Source: Heterodera schachtii (taxonomy: Eukaryota; Nematoda; Chromadorea; Rhabditida; Heteroderidae). From it: DNA of 64,000 nucleotides. Positions 49,701 to 59,726 of this stretch are shown here, piece by piece. The notes under the pieces were generated by a model. It was not told the DNA's origin and made no database searches. It saw nothing but the letters and a program-made list of their open reading frames with translations. The DNA lies in contig SIJG01000051.1 of the NCBI GenBank assembly GCA_023374025.1, positions 65,019 to 129,018 of the forward strand. The letters run 5' to 3'. Made by a program: the position numbers and the translations under genes. The first letter of the stretch is position 1, and each line of letters opens with the position of its first letter.

Positions 49701-51135
49701 AATTCATGGCAGAGAATTATTTGGGAAACTTTTTCAAATTATCTGGGATTAAGAAAACTGCTTAATTATATAACACAAAGAGATTACAACTAATAACTAC
49801 GTAATTAGTTAAATCGTCTTTTCCTTTATAAGTTATTAATTGAGGTTACTTGCCCGGTCCGTATAATTGGGTCAAAATTAGGTCCGGGATTGCCGGGTCC
49901 TGACAAGCCGAGTTCGGGTCTAAGCCGAATTTTTCATTTGAAAATTGATAAAAATTTCTTCAAAAACAAGGGACTTCACAAAAATAGACAAAAGAACATT
50001 CCGCGAGTAATTGGGTTGAATTTGAAAAAAAATATGAATTTGAAATTTCAAACCGTTAACACCCATCGCTATGCGGTGAATTGAACCTGAGAAAAGAAAG
50101 GATAAACAAAGAAAATAATCACTATGCCACAGAGCAAAAGTTTTTTAAGGAATTTTGATCAAAAATTTGACCCTGACCTTTTTTATAAATTTTCTGTATC
50201 GTTTAATTTTTTAATTAGGCAATTTCGGCGTTTCATTACTAGGGATGGGAATTTAAGTCAAATGACTTTTTTTTTGCTGACTCTAAATGACCTTAAAATG
50301 ACTTCAAAAGTGTTCTAAACTTTGTTTGAAGCTTCTAACTTGCATTTTTTTGTGACTTTTTTTGACTTTTTTACACTTTTTGGGATTTTTATGACTTTTT
50401 TGCGTTTTTGTGACTTTTTTCATGACTTTTTCCACTTTTAAAGGCAAAATTTGACTTTTTGTGACGAAAATTCCGAAAAATAAGTCATCTTCGAGACGGA
50501 ACTGAAATTTTTTATACCATAAGGACTCAAATGACGGGACTGAAAAATAATAAATAAAATAAAAATCTGGCGGTGTAACACTTTTGAATATTTTATTTTC
50601 GTTAAAATTAGTCGTTTTTAAATTACGTTCTTCGAAGAATGTTTAAAACGGCTTTTGGGTTTAATTACATTTGGCTAATTTTTCAGGACTTTTTTGGATT
50701 TATTTAGTGCTTTTTTGGCATTTTTATGTGACTTTTTGGTTATTTTTTCAAGACTTTTTTGCATTTTTCGTGACTTTTTTGCCTTTTTTATGACTTTTCG
50801 TGATTTTTTGGCGATTTTTCATGACTTTTTAAGTCGACTTTTTTGAGATTTTTCATGACTTAAATCCCATCCCTATTCATTACTTGTTGGCCCCTCATTG
50901 TGCCCCCAGCGTACACCACCAATTTCCCGCCTTCAGTCAACGCGGAAGTGTACATTTGATCCAAGCTTCTGCTCTCCACTTCAACCTTCTCCTTGCACCA
51001 ATTATTGTGGAAAATGTTGAACAAATCAAAACAATCGCCAAAAGGGCCAAAAAAGCCAAAGTTTGGCGCAACGAATTGGCATAATGTGAAAATGATGAGC
51101 AGAAATTTACAGGAAAAAGCATAACGACAGCCCAT
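43779..51135 (-). CDS. Secreted bacterial-type extracellular solute-binding protein, six exons
   Basis: Exons 51135-50884, 49684-49421, 48770-48609, 47858-47748, 46704-46525 and 43991-43779 are all multiples of three and join to 393 residues. The start is a hydrophobic signal sequence (FLLIIFTLCQFVAP). The rest follows, in order, the landmarks of periplasmic binding-protein-like II solute binders (ABC importer components): LVVYAGG, AFEQRFPNISI, VPDIVMLQTLQDFA, DGFYTGLN, LTFGDLLKPEF, VDPSYDDAVLFLYKQ, LSQFAKQNPRLICGG, KGTKHPEAAKLFMSW, SVRTDV and RQIWDY. Metazoans are not known to have such importers, so horizontal acquisition from bacteria (or via fungi) is the likely origin. Eukaryotic introns, the gene's AT-rich repeat-filled setting and nematode neighbours argue against contamination. 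Likely secreted; the ligand is unknown. Confidence 0.88.
44568..46126. mobile_element. Nested hAT-type element, 1559 bp
   Basis: The ends CAGGGCTCGGATC and GATCCGAGCCCTG are perfect inverted repeats. The exact 8-bp duplication TCTTAGAC lies at 44560-44567 and 46127-46134, inside the outer element. It carries two GGCGCC palindromes, two purine-rich arrays and a GC-rich patch at 45845-45995. No transposase frame. Confidence 0.88.
45207..45460 (+). repeat. Purine-only GGA/GGGA array
   Basis: About 250 bases contain almost only G and A on the plus strand (GGAGGGGAGG, GAGGAGGGAGG). A second, shorter array of the same kind lies at 45737-45850. Both strands look open in the reading-frame sense only because of the composition. 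Homopurine tracts can form triplexes or G-quadruplexes and are prone to assembly error. Confidence 0.8.
46228..46319. mobile_element. 92-bp hAT-type MITE sharing its target copy with the neighbour
   Basis: AAGGGATGATATTTT and AAAATATCATCCCTA bound the element. Both flanks are CTAATAAC (46220-46227 and 46320-46327). The left flank is also the right duplication of the outer element at 44166-46219, so three copies of this 8-mer bound two abutting elements. Confidence 0.75.
46782..47580. mobile_element. Long-TIR element with GC-rich core, 799 bp
   Basis: Inverted arms of about 180 bp begin GGAAAAATTGAAGAATACTA and end with the inverse. The exact 8-bp duplication TTAAGTTT lies at 46774-46781 and 47581-47588. 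The arms contain GACCCGGGACTGAAGTG. The core (about 47080-47300) is GC-rich with a near-perfect hairpin at 47151-47214. It occupies most of intron 4 of the solute-binding-like gene. Confidence 0.85.
47151..47214. repeat. Long perfect hairpin in element core
   Basis: CAGGCGGTTGACTG and GGGGGCCC on the left pair with GGGCCCCC and CAGTCAACCGCCTG on the right around a TTC loop, with a few unpaired bases (ATTGGC versus G). A stem this strong in AT-rich DNA is unusual. Confidence 0.8.
48043..48498. mobile_element. hAT-type MITE, 456 bp
   Basis: The ends AAGGGCTTCGTTTTTTAGGC and TCTAAAAAACGAAGCCCTA are inverted. The exact 8-bp duplication ATTATTAA lies at 48035-48042 and 48499-48506. It belongs to the same family as the outer element at 44166. 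It lies in intron 3 of the solute-binding-like gene. Confidence 0.85.
48922..49282. mobile_element. hAT-type MITE, 361 bp
   Basis: GAGGGATGGCA and TGCCATCCCTG form the ends. The flanks GAAGCAAC (48914-48921) and GTAGCAAC (49283-49290) match in seven of eight bases. Inside, units of the form AAATCGGAATTCCG repeat in both orientations. It lies in intron 2 of the solute-binding-like gene. Confidence 0.78.
50065..50140 (-). repeat. tRNA-like SINE head
   Basis: On the minus strand TGGCATAGTGATTA (A box) precedes AGGTTCAATTCA (B box). It sits beside a GGGTCC-rich repeat at 49855-49925 akin to the one nested in the 13.5-kb element, which also has such a head. Intron 1 of the solute-binding-like gene. 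Confidence 0.45.
50240..50875. mobile_element. hAT-type element abutting a 5' splice site, 636 bp
   Basis: TAGGGATGGGAATTTAAGTC and GACTTAAATCCCATCCCTA bound the element. The exact 8-bp duplication TTCATTAC lies at 50232-50239 and 50876-50883. On the minus strand the right copy reads GTAATGAA and is the donor of exon 1 of the solute-binding-like gene. The inside is (T)GACTTTTTT-type repeats. Confidence 0.88.
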
Positions 51136-52180
51136 CTTAAATATTAAATATTTCAGCTGTAAGAAATTAATTTACTAATTAATTGACTAAAGTTAATTAA
51201 ACCATAAACTCATCAAGAAAAAATTGGCTGGATTTGCGTCATTTTATTGAAATTAAATTGAATTCATTTGAATTTTTGTTTGAACAGCAGTAAATACATA
51301 TTTTTCGAACTAACTTTAATTTATGAGTTTGACCAAAAACAGATTTAAATAAAATATAAAATTATTTGAATTTCAAAAATTGTTGGAATTATTTTAAATT
51401 CAAAAATTATTGGAAAGGTAGTTTCGAAATAATTAAATAAAATTCTAAAAAATATTCTGGTTCAGAAAATATGTAAATTCATTCTCTAAATGTTATATTT
51501 ATGCCCCTTCAAAAACCATTAAAATAAAAATATTTAAATATCACCTAATTTCTATTTATTATCTCCAGCAAAACAAAATAAATGCTAAACAAAACTTTAC
51601 CTTCTAGATAAGTATATTTAATTGTTTTGTTTTTAAAAATTGATCAGAAATATTTTCATTGAGAGATTATTTAAATTTTCTCTTGCGGTTTTTCTCTATT
51701 TTCTCTATTCTCGATTGCCTTTATTCTCTTTTCTGTTTTTTTCTTTTTCTTTTAAGATGTCATTCTTTTCAATTTTTAATAAATTGTCAAATTGTGAGTT
51801 CTGAACGCAACTTTTATTAATAATTTATGATAATTTAATCTCAAATTCTGTTGAATATTTTACAATAGAAAGGCTAAACAAATTAATGGAACAATTTCAA
51901 TAATAATTTTACCAGTGAGAAGCAATATGTACATATGAGCAAAGCTGTAATTTATGAGAATAGTAATTAGATTTGACACGGAAATTATTAAAAATGATGA
52001 AAGAATTAACTCGTGAATTTAATGCAATACAAAAATGCACCAATTTTTATCGAGATCAAGAAAATCTTAGGTTTTCGTTTCCATGCCTGGACATGAATTT
52101 TTCCCCTTACAAAAATACAGAAAAACTAGTTGGTGAATAGATTAAATCTCTAAAATCTAATGAATATTTTTAGGTTCGTC
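51136..52180. other. Divergent intergenic region
   Basis: It lies between the starts of the minus-strand solute-binding-like gene and the plus-strand receptor, so both promoters should be here. AT-rich, with a CT-rich patch near 51680-51760. An acceptor-like TTTTTAG at about 52173 just before the receptor ATG could be a trans-splice or 5'-UTR splice site. No further gene seen. Confidence 0.5.
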
Positions 52181-54189
52181 ATGTCAACTGTCGGTTTTAT
52201 AGAATATTTGTTGGCATGGTTGGGATTCGCTTTTGGCATTCCGTTAAATGTCATTTTGATCCGATTGATTGTCCGTCACACTCCAAAGCCAATGCGAATT
52301 TATAGCAAAGTAAGTTTTAAATGACACAAAAATATTTTAGGAATAATCATAATTTGTATTAATTCCTAAAAATCCAATAATTTGCATTCGCTTTTTTTTG
52401 TCGAAAAAACTGAGTTTTCACGCCCTTCGATCCGTTGAAGCTTCGGAAAAAAATAATTTTAATTCGGTTCCCCAATCGTTTTATTGAATTTAAAATAAAT
52501 GCCATTTAGATTCTGTTGCAAACATGCGTAACTGATATTTTGTTGCTTTTAATTACGCTTCTATTCAACCCGGTTAATAATAATAATTTTCAATTGATAT
52601 TTTATTTTTTAATTTTAGAACAATTTTGTAACGGAAAAAGGTGAAACTGCGGTAATTTTGTACGGATTGGTCACCATAAAAGGGATGGAAAATCGAATTT
52701 GGAATTTGTTGGCATTTATTTGCTTTGTTTTTCTTGTCTATGTGTCCATGTTTGGCTATGTGTCCCAATTTATTTTTCGCTATTTTGTCCTCGTACGGTA
52801 CGTTAATTAATATTGAATTTTAAATAAATGGCTTCTGGACCAGACAGATGAGGAGAACTCGGCTGACATACAAGTCAACTGAAAAAGATTTCTTTATTTT
52901 CGATTAATTTTTAAGTTGAAAATATTTTTACTGAAAAATTTAAAAAAAAGTTAAGTATAAAAAAAATTCCTTTTTTCCTTTAAATTATGAAAAATCTTTC
53001 ATTAGTTTTTCTTTTAAATTAGTGAAAAAAATTTCGATTTTTAATTTTATTTTTTAAGTATGTAGCTTCAAGTTTTTGTTGTCCCTTAGACCAAGTTGTC
53101 CTTAAAAATTAGCAGCTGGCTAATCCTTAAGCCGAAAGAAATTTAATTTTTTCAGTGGCAAAAACATTTCAAGCCCCAAATATTTTTTACTGTTTTTTCT
53201 GATGCTTCTGTTCCCATTTGCTTATTGCGTTAATTTGTTCATTTGCTATTTTCCGCCTGCTGAACACGCGCTAATGGACGACAAATCCGTCGCGGCAATT
53301 CTCGGCATTAATCTCGACGAACAAATTCTGTTGGCCGGTTATTCATTCAATGTAAAAACAAAAAATTAGTTTAAATAAAAAGACCGAAAGGAAAGATATA
53401 ACTCGGCACAAAATTCGTTATAGCATTCATTTAAATGAATTAAATGAAAATTCTTTTGGTATCGATCGATGGCACTAAATTTTAAATATTAATAATAATA
53501 TTATAACAAAAATTCAATGTTTTATTTACTTTTGGTCTATTTTATATTATGAATTAAGAATATCCAATTGACTATCGGCTTTTACTACATTATCACAGTG
53601 TGCTCTTTTGCTTATCTGATAATATTCTGTTTAGCATTTCTTATCAAGAAATTTTTGGAAATTAAATCAAAGAGGTAATTAATTATTTATTAATTCATTA
53701 TTATTAATTTATTTTTATTTACTTTTAAATGTAAATTTTTTAAGCATTTCACCTTCTGCATCGGAAATAACCAAGAAGATGATTGAAATGAACAATCAAG
53801 TTTCTCGAAATCTTCTCATCCAGGTTCATCAATTTGTGATCAATTCTAATTGAAAAATGAATTAATTATTTATTTTATTTAATTTATTTTCAATTTTTTA
53901 ATTTAGGCTTCGATGCCTCTCTTCATTTATCTTTCTGTTATTTTTTTGGTTGCACTTCTGATTTTCAAAATTGACACCCAAGGATGGAAATGGCTACAGT
54001 ATTACAACTTACTGTCATCCATTCCGATGTTTTTACCGTCTGTTTTGAATCCAATTGTGTCAATTTGTGTCATCAATTTTTACCGTCATGTGCTCATTTC
54101 GGATGTAAAACGACTTGGTATAATATGAAAATTTTTTTTGTAAATAAATTATTGTTTTAGCGAAATTCTTAAATATTTTTGGTTGGTGA
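52181..54189 (+). CDS. Serpentine chemoreceptor (7TM GPCR, Srd/Str-like), 333 residues
   Basis: Exons 52181-52309, 52510-52572, 52619-52797, 53156-53351, 53559-53674, 53745-53823, 53907-54117 and 54161-54189 join in frame to 333 residues, the usual size for nematode serpentine receptors. The protein is hydrophobic throughout: an early GIPLNVILI then RHTPKPMRIYSKILLQT (first loop of Srd-type receptors), several aromatic membrane segments, a cytoplasmic loop with KKMIEMNNQVSRNLLIQ before TM6, and SVLNPIVSICVINFYR in TM7 (NP motif). Class Srd is my best guess; Str or Srj are possible. It should act in chemosensory neuron membranes. Introns are short except intron 3. The exact last exon is the least certain part. 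Confidence 0.85.
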
Positions 54190-54963
54190 AATCGAGCAGA
54201 AATAGCAGCAGAAACAATACCCAGCCAAATGGGCAATCAAGTGTTATAAAAAGTTAAAAAAACGAATTATTTAATTAATTCTTATACTATTTAGGGATAA
54301 TTGAGGCATAATTTTATAAAATTTTAAAATAAATTATTGTATTATTATAGTCAACGATAAAAGTCGAGTATGAATAAATTTAATTTTTGAAGGTCCAAAT
54401 ATCCAGATTTATCAGATTTTCCCTATTTTAAAGGTGTGTTTAAATCTGGCAAAAATATAAGTGTCCTGGTTTCAGATTTGCCCAGATTTCGGGGTACTGA
54501 CCCAAATTTTCTGGGTATTCATGACTTTTTTAAATTATGGCACAAAATGACCAGTTTTGAATTTTATTGAAAATTAAAAGGGTGCAAAATAATTTTGCCG
54601 TAAGATAAAATAAGTAAATTTTTGAAAACACAATTAGGGCGTGGGGAGGGTCCGGCGGTGCCAATAGGCGCCACCGGGAGAATTTGAAACTTTACTTCTG
54701 CTTTGTTTACAGATATTTTGAGCTTTCTCTGAATCTAATTAATTAATGCCACTTTAAATGTCAATTCGAAAATTGATTTTGGAATGGATTTTTTATTATC
54801 AATAAAAATTTCATGCGTAATTCATTAAATAATGGAAAAATAAACACTGAAAGAGAAGCCAAAGTGATGAAAAAGCAAATAAAAGCATAGAGAAATCAAT
54901 TGAAAAAATCATTAAATATAATTTATGTATTGCTTATTGCATAATTTTAAAAAAAGATTAAAA
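54190..54963. other. Intergenic DNA with dispersed-repeat copy
   Basis: Contains AT-rich sequence, a TCCAGATTT-rich segment at 54400-54500, and one copy of the GGCGGTGCCAATAGGCGCC palindrome at about 54650 with its usual GTTTACAGAT neighbour. No gene. Confidence 0.55.
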
Positions 54964-57900
54964 ATGAATTTATTTCTAATAAAACTTTTATTATTATTTT
55001 CAATCGCCTTAATTCCATTAAAAGACAAATTAATTAATGCGAAACAATTATATGAGAAAGACGACACAAAATCAAACGGAAGCGGAGAATTAATGGACAA
55101 TTCGGCGACGTCGACAAAAGGCATTTTTATGAAAAAATAAAAATAAATTTTAATTCAAAAATTTAGAAAATTGTGATTATTTTAAAAATTCAAAAGAATT
55201 CAAAAGCATTTTCTTCAAGTCGCTAAAAGATGGAAGGAAAAAAGAAATCTTAACAAATAAAAACGACGAATTGGGAAGTGGTGGATTTGGAAAGGTCAAT
55301 TAATTTACAATAATGGAAATTAATTCAAAAAGAAAATGACATAAATACTCAATTGACCACTCTAAAAACCTCAAAAAGTGTATAAATACTCTGATATCGG
55401 AGTTATTCTCTATCATGTTTAACTTGATATGAAGGTAGAAAAATTTATAGTAATAACTTTGTTCAAAAAAGAAGGGAACCCAAACGAAGGCAAAAAATAA
55501 TTAATGAAGAAAGACTAGAAACTTCACCACTAGCTGTTTATACATAAAAAAAAGTTGGGTTAGGTTAGTCGGGCTCAGAGGTGTGCGAAAAACAAAAAAA
55601 ATAATAATCGAAAAGGAAACGAAACGAAAATATTTATTTTTCACAAAACACGAAACGAAAATTTAAAATCCAAAAACGAAAAAGAAACGAAAATTTAAAA
55701 TCCAAAAACGAAAAAGAAACGAAAATTTAAGATTTTTAAATACGAAAACGAAACAAAAATTTTTTGACCGACGAAAACGAAACACGAAAAGATACTCAAA
55801 AAGTGACGAAAAAAGGGAACGACACGAAATTTCGCACACCCCTGACTGGTCGGGAACAAGATTTTAGAAAAAACCGAAACATTTATTGACTGGGACCAGT
55901 AAGGCGTAAAATCGGGACTTTCAACTCATTTTCAAGGAAGATAGATTCAAATCAAAAAATGAAACACGACCAAACCCAGTTCAAGATCACGAGCCAAAAA
56001 CTTGTCCTTTTCATCCGTTAAAAAAAATTACTGTAGACACTCAAAATAAATTTAAAAAATAAAAATAATCAATTAATAAAACTTTTGTAAATACACCTAA
56101 AAGGTTTATGTTGCTTTTGCCCAAAATGGAAAAGCGGATGGAATTCCTGAGAAGCAATGCTTGGCGGTAAAAGAGATTAGGCTGGGCAGCGGAAGTGAAA
56201 GCATATCAAACAAAGGTTTTCGAAATTCGATAAAAGTAATAAAAATGATCGAAAAATTGGACGAGCCGAAAAGAAGGCATCTGCTGAAAATATACGATTA
56301 GTAAGACAAACATTAAAATGCAAATTATTTAAAAAAAATATTATTTGGTCATATATATTCGAAAATAATTTTTGATGGGGAATTAAATGGTTTTTTAAGC
56401 AAAGAGAATACACATAAAAATTATTAGACTACGAAGCTAACAAATAAGCAAATGCCAAGTGCAATTTAATAAAAATAAAATAAAAATTTTCAATTTATTA
56501 TTTGTTCTTAATTCACTTGGAATATTACTAATTTATTTTAATTCTGTTAAGCGGATTACTCAGAACCAGAACAGAAAGAAGGCGGTCAAAGCGCGCACTG
56601 ATAATAATGGAGAAGGGCACCGAAGGGTTTGACGAACGTTTATATAACGACGAAAATCCCATAAGTGATAATGATAAAGACAAATCTGAGCAGCAACTGC
56701 TGCAGATGACCAGACAATTGGTTGTGCCAATCGAGGAAATGCATCAGGGTAATTAGTTATTAATTGTTTTGAATTCTGTGAATAAGCCTTTGTGTCAAAG
56801 CTAATTTTATGGGAAATTCGTTCAAATCCCAAAAAAAATAAAATTACAAAATTACAATCAAATGACATGCTTTTAATCATAATCTTTAGTTATTTTTTTA
56901 TATTTAAGTTTTATAATTCGTATAAAGTTATGCTCTAAGTTAGGGCGCAAAAACAAATTAATGAATTTAAAAGGGATTTATAATTTATTATTTTAGTAGG
57001 AATTTTTATAAATTTTTAAAATGACCTAAAAATACATTAGAAGGAATTTTTAAACCTTTTTATATGGCTTTTGAGGCTTTTTGGGCAAAATTTTTTTTAT
57101 CCATGACCGAAATTCGCGACACAAATTCAAAAACTTTGAAAAGTTCATTGAGAGAGTCTCAAACCGAGACTCTCGAATATTCATTCACCACCCAAACAGT
57201 TGCGATGCATTTGGATGTGAAGCCACACAATTTTTTGTACGTGCCAACTGTTGATGTGGAGAGCGGTGAGTCTGAGGAATTGCTGAAACTGATCGATTTT
57301 GACGGTGCCGAACCGATCCCGGGGAAAATTCGGTGGGGACTGTGGAGGAAAAGGTTGGCACATTATAAGCGGGCTGACTACCGAAGAGTGCCCAAAAATC
57401 CATTGTACTCACCGCTGTATTCGAGCCCAGAAAGTTACAGAAGAAAGGTGAGCAAATACAGTAAAATTTTAATTTTAAATAAAAAAAAGTTTAAAAGATT
57501 TGTATTAAAATTATTAATTTATTATTTTCTTTCCTTTGTATAAATTTAGTGCTCTTCAAAAGCGGACATGTGGTCAATGGGCGTAATTATTTTTGAGCTC
57601 ATTTTTGTGAGAATGGTCAAAAAAGAGTTCCCCGACGCAAACGAAGAAACTTTACGGGTAATTGATTATTTTGTTGGATTAATTAACTAAATGTTGAATG
57701 GATTAAATTGGGGGGGGGATGCTAATGATAATGAGGAAAATGATAAGCCCAATTATTAAATTTGTGTGCTTTCTTTAGATAATTATATTTATATTATTTT
57801 TAATTTAATTCCTTTTAAATCTTAATTCAATTTTAGTTGGCCATTTCAAAGAAAATTTTTGACATTGTGCCCGTTTACAGTGGCAAATCGACCGATCTCA

Positions 57901-59015
57901 AAGCAAAATGGCCAAAGCCAAAGCGATTTGTGTACAATTTACGTTGGCTAATTTCGTCGGTCAAAGAAGTGAAAAGCATTCTCCGGATTTGGTTCAATTT
58001 TCCTCGGCTTGCCGTTTTAATCACAGTTAGTTAAATAACAATTTATTTAAATATTCTTCAACAAGGTAAGCCGGAGTCCGTTTCAGGAAACATAGAAGCA
58101 GCCGAGATCGGGATTTTAGGGTTAAAGTATTGACTTAAAAACTTTAAGATTGAAAATATCACAAAAAAGCCTCAAATTTAGGGGTGTAAAATGACAAAAT
58201 TAATCAAAAAAAAATTAGGGAAAACATATTGAGCTAAATAATTTTTAAAATCAAAATTGTTGTGAAGAAAATAAATAAATTATTTTGGAGATGAATTTTG
58301 AGAAAATTTTAATTACTTAAGGGAGTATTTATAAAAATTTCAGGTCGATTCTTAGGGGTGCATTTTTCATTTTATTAGGGCAAAAATAGGTTCTTTCAAA
58401 ATTTTTTAGGTGCTAAAAATAAAAACCTAGAAAATAGGTGCTAATAACTCGAAACGTAGCTTAACAACAGCCCAAAAAATGTTTTTTTCGTGCGTTTCAG
58501 GCCACGGGGAGTTCATGAAAAAATAGGCCTTTGCCTAAAATAGAATAAAAAACATTGCCTGAAAATTTTTAGGTTTTTTTTTTCAATTTTTATAATTTAT
58601 AAAGAATTTGTTGGATGTTATGCCCCAAAGACGGATGACAGCGGCGGGCGTTTTGGAGTATTTGGCCGGCAAATGCTACCCGGCCGAACTGTTCCGCACG
58701 GACTACGCACGGGCAGGCACCATTTTCAACAAAATTTCATTGAACAAATTGTCAGAAATGATCAGTGCACAGAAGCGGCAATGTGACAGCGAAAAATGCA
58801 CTCAAAAATGGGTAAAAATAGGACAAATGGTGGCGAAAGTGGCAGAAATACGCCAAGATGGAATTGTGAACAAAAGTCAAGAAATGTTGGACAATGGTGA
58901 CATCAAAGAATGTGCAACACGGCATGGCGAAGGTGGAAAAAAGGGAAAAGTGATTAGTCACTCACTGATCAGTCAAAACAAAACAAAAACCAGATCAGCC
59001 AAATTCAAACATTAA
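54964..59015 (+). CDS. Protein-kinase-like protein with signal peptide, eight exons
   Basis: Exons 54964-55120, 55167-55294, 56104-56300, 56552-56748, 57200-57447, 57550-57657, 57837-58025 and 58605-59015; 544 residues. I start at 54964 because it opens a signal peptide (MNLFLIKLLLLFSIALI); 54925 is an in-frame alternative. Intron 1 uses a GC donor (AAAAG/GCATTT), required by frame. Kinase landmarks: glycine loop LGSGGFGKV (residues 88-96, split by intron 2), LAVKEI (Lys118), LIIMEKG hinge, HLDVKPHN (Asp232), DFDG in place of DFG, SPES for APE, and DMWSMGVIIFELI. Catalytic residues are mostly present, so activity is possible. The tail is basic and Lys-rich with no known domain. A kinase with a secretory signal is unusual, so an effector or luminal role is possible (inference). 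Intron 2 carries an inverted-repeat element at 55575-55844. Confidence 0.82.
55575..55844. mobile_element. Probable MITE with GGTGTGCGAAA ends
   Basis: CAGAGGTGTGCGAAA and TTTCGCACACCCCTG face each other, enclosing tandem GAAACGAAAATTTAAAATCC units. No clear target duplication was seen, so the outer boundary is approximate. Intron 2 of the kinase-like gene. Confidence 0.55.
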
Positions 59016-59726
59016 AGAGCGAAAATGACAATTTATGTCGGATTTAATTGCATTAAATTAGCAATTTATTAATGCCGTACACATAAAAAGTAAATATTTA
59101 ATCTGTTAATAAAAATTAGTCATTTTCATTTGAAAATATTTTCATTCATTTTGTAATGTTTGTTCACTTAATGATTAATGCATGTCCAACAAATGTTATT
59201 TAATATTAAATAGAAAAAGTAATTTCATGAAATAATAAATGTAAAAAGGGAATGAATGACTCATCGGCCCAAATCAGACAACATTTTAATGCTTTATCAC
59301 CAAAAAGCAAAGCCACCACCGAATAAATGAAATGACTCAAAAATGGGCCAACCGCCGCTCAAAGGTTTTTAGTGCTTGAAACTGTGAATTCTGTCGGTTG
59401 GCAAAGAATGTTTTGCCCAATCTTCAACAACATTTTAGTAAGACATATGAAATGTTTTTCGTTCCTTTTACAATTTTTTTAAATTGAAATGCCATAATTC
59501 CAAAGAATTTTTATTCTAAAAGCCATGAAAAAATGGTAATTCATGGCCATACCGGAAAGGGAGGAAATATTGTAACACGGGAATACTTTAATTCAAACAA
59601 AAATTTAAAATATATTTTTATTTTCCGAATTATAAAGAATTTCATTGGGCAAATCACCCAAATATTCCATTGATTCTTAACTAAAATAATTCTCCTCAAT
59701 GATTTCGGCATAAAAAATTGTTCAAA
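59016..59726. other. Intergenic DNA
   Basis: Between the kinase-like stop and the tyrosinase ATG. AT-rich with several AAATAAA-like sites (for example 59229-59240), and presumably the tyrosinase promoter. No gene seen. Confidence 0.5.

Noticed and set aside
43779..51135. Bacterial contamination as explanation of the solute-binding-like gene
   Set aside because: Its exons are separated by AT-rich introns filled with the same hAT-type families found elsewhere in the window, and it has a eukaryote-style split structure.
52800..52920. Alternative 3' exon of the receptor (text like GAGGAGAACTCGGCTGAC)
   Set aside because: It resembles text near 38475-38510 but has no acceptor in frame, and the downstream receptor exons continue the membrane segments in phase.
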